The notes under the pieces were generated by a model. The model saw nothing but the letters and a program-made list of their open reading frames with translations. It did not search any database and was not told the DNA's origin. Positions 56,625-64,000 of a stretch of DNA of 64,000 nucleotides are shown piece by piece. The DNA is taken from NCBI RefSeq assembly GCF_024158145.1, contig NZ_JAMYXM010000002.1:124001-188000 (forward strand). The letters run 5' to 3'. This DNA is from Notoacmeibacter sp. MSK16QG-6 (lineage in GTDB: Bacteria; Pseudomonadota; Alphaproteobacteria; Rhizobiales; Rhizobiaceae). Every line of letters starts with the position of its first letter. Within the stretch, counting starts at the first letter, position 1. A program made the position numbers and the translations under genes.

Positions 56625-58307
56625 TCAGCCAGTCGCAGCCAGTTTCTGCCGTTCATCCTGATTTTTGCGCAACAGCTCAGCGATCATAAATGCAAGTTCG
56701 AGCGCCTGCTCCGCATTCAGACGTGGATCGCAATGGGTATGGTAGCGGCTAGCAAGATCGGCTTCACCGATGGCACGCGCACCACCCATGCACTCGGTCA
56801 CATCCTTGCCCGTCATCTCGACATGAACGCCACCGGGATAAGTGCCCTCGGCGCGGTGAATATCGAAAAAGGCCTGCACCTCGCGCGTGATCCGCTCAAA
56901 GGGGCGCGTTTTGTAACTGCCTGCCGAGATCGTATTGCCGTGCATCGGATCGCACGACCATACAACGGTCCGTCCTTCCTTCTCGACCCTGCGTATCAGG
57001 CGCGGCAGATGATCGCCGACCTTATCGCTGCCGAAGCGACCGATCAGCGTGATGCGGCCAGCTTCGTCATTCGGGTTTAGACGGTCGATAAGCCGGATCA
57101 GATCGTCCTCTTCGGTAGACGGTCCGCACTTCAGTCCGATCGGATTTTTCACACCGCGGCAGAACTCGATATGAGCGTGATCGTACTGGCGGGTTCGGTC
57201 GCCGATCCAGATCATGTGGCCGGAGGTGGCATAGTGATCGTTCGACGTCGAATCGACGCGTGTCAGAGCCTCCTCATATCCGAGAAGCAGAGCCTCGTGG
57301 CTGGTGTACATATCCGTCTCGCGCAAGCGGCGGTAATTGTCCGAATTGATGCCGATGGCGTTCATGAAATCCATCGTCTCGGAAATACGCGCGGCCAGGG
57401 CCTCGTAGCGGTTTCGCTGGGGGCTATCGGTTACGAAGTCCAGCATCCATTTATGGACATTTTCAAGGCTCGCATAACCGCCCTGCGCAAAGGCGCGCAG
57501 CAGATTCAACGTGGCCGCCGACTGCCGATAGGCCATTTCCTGGCGAAGCGGATCCGGTATGCGCGAAGCATCGTCGAAATCGATGCCGTTGACGATATCG
57601 CCACGATAGGACGGCAGCGATTTTCCGTCTTTCGTCTCGGTATCGGACGAGCGCGGCTTAGCGAATTGCCCTGCGATACGTCCGATCTTTACGACAGGCT
57701 TTCCACCGGCAAAGGTCAACACAACCGACATTTGCAGGAAAGCGCGGAAGAAATCACGAATATTGTCAGCGCCATGCTCGGCGAAACTCTCGGCGCAATC
57801 GCCACCCTGTAGCAAAAACGCACGCCCGGCAGCGACTTCCGCCAGCTTCTCGCGAAGCGAACGCACCTCGCCAGCGAAAACAAGAGGCGGATAGGAGCGC
57901 AAGCGTTCCTCCACCTCACCCAAAGCCGTCGGATCAGGATAGACCGGAACCTGCTTGATCGGCTTCTCGCGCCATGATGACGGCGACCATGCTTCAATGC
58001 TCACGGCTCCGCCCTCCTTTCCTGGATTGTTTTTGTCACTGTTATCGACAGCGATACGAGGACGGGCAGGCGCCTGACTCGGATCGGCGAACGCACTATG
58101 CGGCGGAACGGCGAGTGTCGCTTCATCGGCCAGCGATCGAATTTTCATCGCGGCGATCGTCTCGAATGGGCGGTCGGCATCGGCTTCCATGCGATTTATC
58201 GTCGGCTGTGACACACCAGTCCGGCGGGCCATCTCGCTCTGGCTGATATCGAGCATGGCTCGAATGTATCGGATCTGCCGACCCGTCAGGCTCGGAATAT
58301 CGACCAT
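56625..58307 (-). CDS. Class II DAHP synthase with in-frame N-terminal XRE-type helix-turn-helix
   Basis: The frame encodes 560 residues. Residues ~102-560 are a full-length class II 3-deoxy-7-phosphoheptulonate synthase (first step of the shikimate pathway): [19 protein letters not shown] at the start, [21 protein letters not shown]-type [19 protein letters not shown], and the metal site in CDPMHGN and GGVHVEMTG. Residues ~8-55 are an XRE/Cro-type helix-turn-helix ([20 protein letters not shown], then [16 protein letters not shown]), joined by a polar linker (~70-101). The internal GTG 58004 with AAAGGAGG 8 bases upstream fits the normal enzyme start, so one mRNA could give a long fusion (ATG 58307, GGGAG upstream) and a 459-residue enzyme. 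I know no standard family with this architecture. Confidence 0.8.
   Translation of the reverse strand: MVDIPSLTGRQIRYIRAMLDISQSEMARRTGVSQPTINRMEADADRPFETIAAMKIRSLADEATLAVPPHSAFADPSQAPARPRIAVDNSDKNNPGKEGGAVSIEAWSPSSWREKPIKQVPVYPDPTALGEVEERLRSYPPLVFAGEVRSLREKLAEVAAGRAFLLQGGDCAESFAEHGADNIRDFFRAFLQMSVVLTFAGGKPVVKIGRIAGQFAKPRSSDTETKDGKSLPSYRGDIVNGIDFDDASRIPDPLRQEMAYRQSAATLNLLRAFAQGGYASLENVHKWMLDFVTDSPQRNRYEALAARISETMDFMNAIGINSDNYRRLRETDMYTSHEALLLGYEEALTRVDSTSNDHYATSGHMIWIGDRTRQYDHAHIEFCRGVKNPIGLKCGPSTEEDDLIRLIDRLNPNDEAGRITLIGRFGSDKVGDHLPRLIRRVEKEGRTVVWSCDPMHGNTISAGSYKTRPFERITREVQAFFDIHRAEGTYPGGVHVEMTGKDVTECMGGARAIGEADLASRYHTHCDPRLNAEQALELAFMIAELLRKNQDERQKLAATG
58002..58020 (-). promoter_or_regulatory. 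Internal ribosome binding site and GTG start of DAHP synthase
   Basis: On the minus strand AAAGGAGGG (58020-58012) followed by 8 bases and GTG (58004-58002) precedes the typical first residues of the family (SIEAWSP). It supports translation of a separate 459-residue enzyme. Confidence 0.8.
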
Positions 58308-58375
58308 TTGGTAGGGGCTCCCTGTCTGATGAGGCGAGCACCTAATGCAATCCGCTTATTTATTCAACCCGAAAA

Positions 58376-58402
58376 ACAGAATGAATAAAATATTCATTCT
58401 GT
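58376..58402. repeat. Perfect 12-bp palindrome between gor and the HTH-DAHP synthase gene
   Basis: ACAGAATGAATA (58376-58387) and TATTCATTCTGT (58391-58402) are exact reverse complements over AAA. It covers the gor stop codon. On the minus strand TTTT follows, so it could be the gor terminator; its AT-rich symmetry and its position 69 bases upstream of ATG 58307 also fit an operator of the helix-turn-helix. Confidence 0.7.
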
Positions 58403-59791
58403 GACGCGCTCTCCGTTTTTCACGCGATATGATGGCTCATACATCGTCACCAACTCTTCGGCAGCGGATGGGTGGAGAGCCATGGTGGAGTCGAAAGCAT
58501 CTTTCGTAAGCTGGGCTTTTACCGCAATGCCAAGGATCTGCGCCATTTCTCCGGCGTCCGGCCCGAGAATATGGCATCCGACGACCCGGCGACTATCGCC
58601 ATCGACAACCAGCTTGATAAGCATCCGCTCATCACGCTTTGCCAACGTATTGCGCATCGGTCGAAACGTGGCTTTGTAGATTTCGATGTTCTCGTACTGC
58701 TCGCATGCATCGTCTTCGGAAAGACCGACTGTGCCAATTTCCGGTTGGGAAAAGACGGCCGTCGGAATGCAGCCGTAATCCGGCTCGGTCGGATTGTCGT
58801 GATAGAGGGTTTGAATCAGGCACATCGCTTCATGGATGGCGACAGGCGTCAACTGCACCCTGTCGGTGACGTCGCCTAGCGCCCAGATATTCTTCACATT
58901 GGTCCGCGACAGCTTGTCGACACACACCGCGCCCTTCTGATCGCTCTCGACCCCGGCAGCCTCCAGCCCAAGCCCGTCTGTGTTGGGCGAACGACCGATG
59001 GCCATCATGACCTTATCGAATGGCAAGGCCTCATCGGCATTGTGGAGGCATGCATCGATCCGGCCATCGTCGCGCTTTTCCAGCTTTCGCAGATTGTCAC
59101 GCGTGATGATGCGGATTCCCTTGCGGGACATGGCGTCGTGAAGACCGCGTCGAACATCCTTGTCGAAGCGGCCGAGAATTTCGACGCCCCGGTAGAGAAG
59201 CGTCGTCTCCACCCCGAGGCCGTGAAAAATGTTGGCGAACTCGACGGCGATATAGCCGCCACCATAGATAAGAATGGATTTTGGAAGTTCTTCCAGGTGG
59301 AAAGCGTCATTGCTGTCGATTGCCAGGTCGAAACCTGGCAATGCGATATGTTCGCTTGGCTTGCTACCTGTCGCAATGACGATTTGATCGGCGGTAACGA
59401 CCATATCCTGGCAGGACAGACGCAATGTGTGGGCGTCTTCCAGAACGGCGCGACCACAAAAAATATCGGCGCCGGCGTTTTCCAGCCCTTTTGAATACAG
59501 GCTCTCCAGCCGGTCGATCTCGGCATCCTTGTTTTTAATGAGAGTCGGCCAGTCAAAGCTGGTTTCACCGACCGTCCATCCATAACCAACCGCATCTTCG
59601 AAATGTTCATGGAATTGGCTGGCATAAACGAACAGTTTCTTGGGCACGCAGCCCCGGATCACACAGGTCCCGCCAAGTCGATACTCTTCCGCGATGGCGA
59701 CCTTTTTGCCCAGCTTCGCAGCAAGGCGCGCGGCGCGCACACCGCCGGAACCGCCACCGATAACGAACAAATCATAATCGTAACGTGGCAT
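58394..59791 (-). CDS. gor: Glutathione-disulfide reductase
   Basis: 465 residues. FAD site GGGSGGVRAARLAA, redox-active disulfide CVIRGC (C43/C48), NADP site LIYGGGYIAVEFA, and the catalytic His in ALHPSAAEE near the end. Keeps glutathione reduced, supporting GrxD. Co-directional with the DAHP synthase gene, stops about 87 bases before its ATG. Confidence 0.95.
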   Translation of the reverse strand: MPRYDYDLFVIGGGSGGVRAARLAAKLGKKVAIAEEYRLGGTCVIRGCVPKKLFVYASQFHEHFEDAVGYGWTVGETSFDWPTLIKNKDAEIDRLESLYSKGLENAGADIFCGRAVLEDAHTLRLSCQDMVVTADQIVIATGSKPSEHIALPGFDLAIDSNDAFHLEELPKSILIYGGGYIAVEFANIFHGLGVETTLLYRGVEILGRFDKDVRRGLHDAMSRKGIRIITRDNLRKLEKRDDGRIDACLHNADEALPFDKVMMAIGRSPNTDGLGLEAAGVESDQKGAVCVDKLSRTNVKNIWALGDVTDRVQLTPVAIHEAMCLIQTLYHDNPTEPDYGCIPTAVFSQPEIGTVGLSEDDACEQYENIEIYKATFRPMRNTLAKRDERMLIKLVVDGDSRRVVGCHILGPDAGEMAQILGIAVKAQLTKDAFDSTMALHPSAAEELVTMYEPSYRVKNGERVTE

Positions 59792-59826
59792 GGCACCATC
59801 TCCGATAATATAGGGAAATTAAAATA

Positions 59827-59858
59827 CGAACCGGCGCGAAAACTGGTTCCGCGCCGGT
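59827..59858 (-). terminator. Probable terminator of the DUF2059 gene
   Basis: ACCGGCGCG (59830-59838) pairs with CGCGCCGGT (59850-59858), 9 bp perfect, and on the minus strand is followed by TTCGTATTTTAATTT. It lies 30 bases after the DUF2059 stop, and upstream of gor. Confidence 0.65.
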
Positions 59859-59887
59859 GAAAGTCAAATCGAATGAAGGTCGGCGCG

Positions 59888-60451
59888 TCAGTTCGCAGGC
59901 TGTTCAGCGGCTCCTTCGGCCGGGGCTTCAGAGGCTTCTGCCGGAGCCTCGCTCTTCTGAGAGCCGACAATCTCTTCCACGCGGCTCTGCACGGCCGCTG
60001 CGAGATCTTTCCGGAAACCTTCCCGCCAGATTTCAGCCGCACGGCCCACTTCGCGATACATGATCTCCTGTTCGTTCAGCATTTTTTGGCCGACGTCAGT
60101 GGCGAAGAAATCGGCAAGTTTCTTCAGCTCCTCCTCGGTAAATGCCTTGGCGTAGATCAGAGCGGCCTCGCCCTTGAATGCCTGGAAACGGTCAGCCAGG
60201 CTCAGCGCCTCTTCCTGCACGATCTCGTTAATGCGGTCCGCCAGATTAGGATAGGCGACCACGATCTGCGATTCGATGATAAGCGCATCCTTGATCGGCG
60301 CATCGGCGAAAGAATCGGTGACGTGGATCGCATCGATCAGCCGCATTGCCTGTTCTTTTTGCCCATCGGTTACAGCCTGGGCGCTTGCAGGACCGGTCAG
60401 CAATACGGCCAGCGCGCCCAGCAGGAACATTGCGCTACGAAATGTCGGCAT
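59888..60451 (-). CDS. DUF2059 protein, exported
   Basis: 187 residues. A signal peptide ends near GPASAQA. The DUF2059 region contains FTEEELKKLADFFATDVGQKM near residue 105, a conserved motif. The C-terminus is an Ala/Glu/Pro low-complexity tail (EAPAEASEAPAEG). Function unknown. It lies between rpiA and gor, all leftward. Confidence 0.85.
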   Translation of the reverse strand: MPTFRSAMFLLGALAVLLTGPASAQAVTDGQKEQAMRLIDAIHVTDSFADAPIKDALIIESQIVVAYPNLADRINEIVQEEALSLADRFQAFKGEAALIYAKAFTEEELKKLADFFATDVGQKMLNEQEIMYREVGRAAEIWREGFRKDLAAAVQSRVEEIVGSQKSEAPAEASEAPAEGAAEQPAN

Positions 60452-60466
60452 CGAAAGACTCCATCA

Positions 60467-61168
60467 TTATACTGCGAGCGGCGTGAAGCGTCTTACGCCT
60501 TCCGAACTGGCGATAACAGCCAGATCCGCCATATCGAGGAAAAGACCGTGCTCAACGACACCGGGGATGTCATGGAGCGATCTCGCTAGGGCTCTTGAAT
60601 CCGGAATGCGGCCAAATGATGCATCCAGGATCAAATGTCCGCCATCGGTCACGAATGGATCGTCCGTTCCGCCGCGTAGCTCCACCGGACCTGAAAGCCC
60701 CAGCTTTTTGGCCACCGCATCGATAGCGACCCGCGTGGCCGCAAGTCCGAAGCGGTTGACCTCGATCGGAAGAGGAAAACGCCCGAGCGTGTCGACCATC
60801 TTGCTTTCATCGGCGATGACAATCATCCGCTCACTTGCCGCGGCGACGATCTTTTCACGCAACAGCGCGCCGCCACCGCCCTTGATCAAGCCAAGCGATG
60901 GGTCGATCTCGTCAGCTCCGTCGATCGTCAGATGAAGCGAAGGCTGCTCTTCCAACGTCGAGAGAGGCACTCCCAGATCAAGGCAGAGAGCCGCCGTCCG
61001 CTCCGAGGTGGGCACGCCGATAATCGAAAGTCCCTCAGCCACTCGCTCGGCGAGCAAATGAACGAACGCCTCGGCGGTCGACCCCGTGCCAATACCGAGC
61101 TTCATCCCTTCACTAACTTCGGATAGCGCCTCGCGCGCCGCTTCCGTTTTAAGCGCTACTGCATCCAT
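60467..61168 (-). CDS. rpiA: Ribose-5-phosphate isomerase A
   Basis: 233 residues from ATG 61168. [15 protein letters not shown] at the start is the phosphate loop, with [28 protein letters not shown] and [19 protein letters not shown] typical of RpiA. It links to rpe in the pentose phosphate pathway and provides ribose for PRPP. Confidence 0.95.
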   Translation of the reverse strand: MDAVALKTEAAREALSEVSEGMKLGIGTGSTAEAFVHLLAERVAEGLSIIGVPTSERTAALCLDLGVPLSTLEEQPSLHLTIDGADEIDPSLGLIKGGGGALLREKIVAAASERMIVIADESKMVDTLGRFPLPIEVNRFGLAATRVAIDAVAKKLGLSGPVELRGGTDDPFVTDGGHLILDASFGRIPDSRALARSLHDIPGVVEHGLFLDMADLAVIASSEGVRRFTPLAV

Positions 61169-61227
61169 TCTCACCAACCAGATCCATTGCGTGAATTCCG
61201 CTTAGCAGCTTTGGCCGGACCGTCAAA

Positions 61228-61246
61228 GCCCGGCTTGACGCCGGGC
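61228..61246. repeat. 7-bp palindrome between divergent rpiA and gph
   Basis: GCCCGGC / GCCGGGC with the loop TTGAC. It lacks a T-run, so it is probably a short extragenic palindrome or a regulator site. Confidence 0.35.
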
Positions 61247-61301
61247 AAGTGACTGGCAAAGAAGACATCCCGCACACGCGATAGTCAGGCAGGAAACCGT
61301 T

Positions 61302-61994
61302 TTGCGTCCCACAATCGTCTTCGACCTCGATGGCACTCTCGTCGATACCGCACCCGATCTGGTCGATTCGCTCAATCACTGCCTGATCACCCAAGGTCTG
61401 ACTCCGGCGCGAGAAGAGGATATCCGCCACTATGCCGGTCATGGCGCAAGGGTTATGCTGCAGAGGGCTTTTGAGGCGCAGGATCGCCTGGCGGAACTGT
61501 CGGAGGAGATGCTCGGCACGCTGCTCGATGTCTTCATTGACCATTATAGAAAGAATATTCCCGGCCGCAGCCAGCCATTTCCAGGGGCCGTCGCAGCAAT
61601 GGACCGTTTCGCCGCCGCCGGATGGGCGCTCGCCGTCTGCACCAACAAGTTCGAAGGTCTTGCAATCCCCCTGCTCGAGGGTCTTGGCGTGAAACATCGC
61701 TTTGCCGCGATTGCCGGGTCCGACACATTTGCCTATCGCAAACCCGATCCACGTCACTTGACCGATACGATCACGGCGGCGGGCGGCGATTGGCGCAACA
61801 GTATTCTCATCGGCGATTCGCGAACCGACGTCACTACTGCCAAGGCTGCTGGCGTGGCAGTGGTCGCAGTGACATTCGGCTATAGCGATACTCCGGTCGC
61901 CGATCTGGCTCCTGACCACGTCATCGATCACTTCGACGAACTGACGACTGCCTTGGCGAGCGAACTGATTGCCTGCATGGCCAAGCCCAAGTGA
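61302..61994 (+). CDS. gph: Phosphoglycolate phosphatase, HAD family
   Basis: 230 residues. Motif I is FDLDGTLVDTAPDL (nucleophile D8, D10), motif II CTNKFEGL, motif III KPDP and motif IV IGDSRTDV. Hydrolyses 2-phosphoglycolate. Start is TTG 61302 with AGGA about 8 bases upstream; no in-frame ATG lies nearby. It faces tRNA-Val and is divergent from rpiA. Confidence 0.9.
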   Translation: MRPTIVFDLDGTLVDTAPDLVDSLNHCLITQGLTPAREEDIRHYAGHGARVMLQRAFEAQDRLAELSEEMLGTLLDVFIDHYRKNIPGRSQPFPGAVAAMDRFAAAGWALAVCTNKFEGLAIPLLEGLGVKHRFAAIAGSDTFAYRKPDPRHLTDTITAAGGDWRNSILIGDSRTDVTTAKAAGVAVVAVTFGYSDTPVADLAPDHVIDHFDELTTALASELIACMAKPK

Positions 61995-62003
61995 AAGTAA
62001 GAA

Positions 62004-62078
62004 TGGTGGGCGGTACTGGGATTGAACCAGTGACCCCTCGCGTGTGAAGCGAGTGCTCTCCCGCTGAGCTAACCGCCC
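62004..62078 (-). tRNA. tRNA-Val (anticodon CAC)
   Basis: 75 nt including an encoded CCA. Acceptor arm GGGCGGT pairs with ACCGCCC; the D arm is AGCTCAGCGGGAGAGC-like and the anticodon stem CTCGC/GCGAG encloses TTCACAC with anticodon CAC (62046-62044). The T arm carries GGTTCAATCCC. Confidence 0.97.
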
Positions 62079-62203
62079 TTCTACAGGCCACCGAAACGAT
62101 CTGCGGCCCTGAACCGCGCGTCCTATACGGGCGGCAGCTTTACTCCGTCAAGCATCCGCCCGAACGAATCGGAACATAAAGGATTGCGTGGGGCTACGTT
62201 CGA

Positions 62204-64000
62204 TCAGATCGCGCGTGATCCACTGACCTTGTCGAGCGACTCCAGCAAATGCGCGTCCCGACCGTAGACGTCCTCGAAGACGTTGACCCGTCCATCTTTG
62301 TCCGGCCATGCGGTGAAATAGCCAAGATAGACCGGCAATTTCACGTCGACCGGCTGTCGCTCGCCATTCGTTGCCGAACCCAACCGAGACGCGATGGTGG
62401 AGGTGTCGGTACCGAGAACCTTCGCCGCCATCAGGCGGGGGTCGGATAGGCGCACACAGCCATGCGAATATGCCCGTTTGCTACGCGAAAACAGATGTTT
62501 GGTCGGCGTATCGTGCATGTAGATATTGTGCCTGTTGGGGAAAAGGATCTTCAGTTCGCCTAGCGCATTTCTCGGCCCCGGCTTTTGGCGCACACCGACG
62601 TTCAGGCTTGAAGGCGACGTCCACCAGTTGACGGCCGACGATGAAACCTGCCGTCCGCCTTTGACCACCTCATATCCATTCCGGTCAAAATAGCTCGGAT
62701 CGGACCGGAGTTTGCCGAGATATTCGTTGACGATGATCGAGCGGGGCAATCCCCAATAGGGCCGAAACACGACGGTCTCGATTTCATCATAGAAGAAGCT
62801 CGTCTGATTGGTCTTTGTGCCGACAACGACAGCCATCTGCGTGTCTTCGATGCCGTTTTCGTAATAGCGAGCGACATATTCCGGCTGGTTGATAAACACG
62901 CGCCGCGGCCCGAGCTCGCGCGGAAGCCACCGAAGACGCTCCAGCGCCAGTTCGACCTTTTCGATCTTTTCGGCCGGGCTGACCGGCACGAGGCCGGAAA
63001 TGGTGCGCGGGCCGATAACGCCGTCTGCTTTAAGGCCAGCATTCTCCTGCAGCGCCTTGACCAGCGGCACGAGTTCAGCCGCGTAGGTTTCGCCGCGATG
63101 AGCGACAAGCGCACTACGATGTTCGGCAAGAACCGACGATGGCGCGGTCGCTTCGACAATCGTCAGGAAATCAGCAAAGCGGGGATCGTTTGCACCCGCT
63201 TTCCACAGTACGCGCCCCTTGATCTGCGGCAACTTCGATGATTTGCCACGAAGGTCGGCCAGTTCCGACAGAAGGCGCGCATAGGATGGATCTTTCGGCG
63301 CCAGATCTCGCGTCGCGGCTGCGGGGGTTTTTCCCCCGGCGATAGCGTTCAGAAGCGCGACGCCGTCGAAGGACTGGCGCGGCAGATCGTGAAAACCTGA
63401 TAAGGCATTGGCGTCGAGCCGGCCAATCGCCAGATCACGTCCGTAACGCATCAGGCGCGCGGAGAGAGCCATCTCGAAACGGATAGCAAGATCGCGGACG
63501 CTTTCCATACTCTGCTTTGGATCGATAGCGCCTGTCGTCTCTGCGCTTGGCGCAAGGTTTGGCGACTGCGTTTTCCGCTCTGAGGAGGCTGTAACAGGAA
63601 TTGCCAGTGAACGTGCGACAACCGGCTCTTCCTGCGGGACCGGCGTTCCAAGCGCATAGTCGGCGACACGCAATCCATCATCTTCGGCGGCAGAGAGTAA
63701 TGCCAGCGCAGCGCGGGCGTTCTGGTTGGGTTTCAGCCCATCCAGCCAAAGCGGTTCTGCGTGGCGGGCGTAAAACTGCGTCAACGCTTTAGCGATCTCC
63801 GGTTCGGCCTTCAGATCGTAGCTGTCGAGCCGCGGAAGCAGAGAAAGAAACAGACCGCTACCGACGAGATTTGAGCGCTCCGGCCGAAGGGCCCGAAGTG
63901 AAGCGAAATCGACAGACGTCATCGAAGGCGCGGTAAACGCCTTGAACGTTGGCGGCGCGACCTTCTTTATCGGCGCGACGGCGCGCTGCTGCGACTGCTG
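62204..64000 (-). CDS. Murein L,D-transpeptidase, YcbB-like (partial, N-terminus off the right edge)
   Basis: About 598 residues are visible and the frame stays open to position 64000, so the start lies outside the window; the ATG at 63922 is an internal Met. A peptidoglycan-binding region with LKADGVIGPRTISGL lies mid-protein; the YkuD catalytic domain shows NIYMHDTPTKHLFSRSKRAYSH, then HGCVRLSDPR with the catalytic Cys. The N-terminal part is the YcbB-like scaffold. It forms 3-3 crosslinks or attaches proteins to the wall, in the periplasm. Confidence 0.88.
   Translation of the reverse strand, partial: QQSQQRAVAPIKKVAPPTFKAFTAPSMTSVDFASLRALRPERSNLVGSGLFLSLLPRLDSYDLKAEPEIAKALTQFYARHAEPLWLDGLKPNQNARAALALLSAAEDDGLRVADYALGTPVPQEEPVVARSLAIPVTASSERKTQSPNLAPSAETTGAIDPKQSMESVRDLAIRFEMALSARLMRYGRDLAIGRLDANALSGFHDLPRQSFDGVALLNAIAGGKTPAAATRDLAPKDPSYARLLSELADLRGKSSKLPQIKGRVLWKAGANDPRFADFLTIVEATAPSSVLAEHRSALVAHRGETYAAELVPLVKALQENAGLKADGVIGPRTISGLVPVSPAEKIEKVELALERLRWLPRELGPRRVFINQPEYVARYYENGIEDTQMAVVVGTKTNQTSFFYDEIETVVFRPYWGLPRSIIVNEYLGKLRSDPSYFDRNGYEVVKGGRQVSSSAVNWWTSPSSLNVGVRQKPGPRNALGELKILFPNRHNIYMHDTPTKHLFSRSKRAYSHGCVRLSDPRLMAAKVLGTDTSTIASRLGSATNGERQPVDVKLPVYLGYFTAWPDKDGRVNVFEDVYGRDAHLLESLDKVSGSRAI

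Overview
The window is an ordinary-looking chromosomal segment of an alphaproteobacterium, most likely order Hyphomicrobiales/Rhizobiales. The evidence is inference from gene content: a B12-dependent (class II) ribonucleotide reductase, a DUF1476 protein (the alphaproteobacterial F1-ATPase inhibitor zeta), DUF1127, the purC-purS-purQ / purL-bolA-grxD set, split XdhC proteins next to CoxD/CoxE-type proteins, and class II DAHP synthase beside gor, rpiA and gph. Nothing indicates a plasmid, prophage or insertion sequence.

Layout. 1-12.4 kb: 5' part of a cysteine synthase, an SDR, an MFS carrier, threonine dehydratase, two tandem TrkH potassium transporters, a YihY membrane protein, tRNA-Leu(UAA), a CinA-type protein, a xanthine phosphoribosyltransferase, a Nudix hydrolase and a PiT phosphate carrier. 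12.4-23 kb: nrdJ with a probable NrdR box, a compositionally foreign two-gene cassette with a structured leader (16.9-17.9 kb), an almost gene-free GC-rich stretch, copCD, a CAP lipoprotein, an acetyltransferase, pirin and a HisKA_2 sensor kinase. 23-30 kb: a seven-gene leftward operon of CoxD/CoxE/XdhC/MocA-type molybdoenzyme maturation factors, without any structural molybdoenzyme gene. 30-46 kb: P1 peptidase-VOC-rpe-membrane protein-purB, then purC-purS-purQ and purL-bolA-grxD, interrupted by a lipoprotein, a DUF1127 protein and a MocR regulator. 46-64 kb: ttcA, rpsD, cupin, a PhoX phosphatase behind a Pho-box-like region, EamA, murI, a TrmJ-like methylase, icd, dgkA, a DODA-type dioxygenase, DAHP synthase, gor, DUF2059, rpiA, gph, tRNA-Val(CAC) and an L,D-transpeptidase that runs off the right edge.

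How the genes work together. Nucleotide supply is the strongest theme: purB, purC, purS, purQ and purL for IMP/AMP synthesis, rpiA and rpe for ribose phosphate, the phosphoribosyltransferase for salvage, and nrdJ for deoxynucleotides. A second theme is redox and Fe-S maintenance (gor, grxD, bolA).

Most interesting. First, the class II DAHP synthase reading frame (56625-58307) carries an in-frame N-terminal XRE-type helix-turn-helix of about 100 residues, while a strong internal Shine-Dalgarno and GTG at 58004 would also give the normal 459-residue enzyme; a perfect 12-bp palindrome lies upstream. Second, the AT-richer cassette at 16.9-17.9 kb (own promoter, three hairpins, a 60-residue and a 224-residue protein, nearly abutting) has no function that I recognise. 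Third, a serine-hydrolase fold protein has lost its nucleophile serine (35204-35749).
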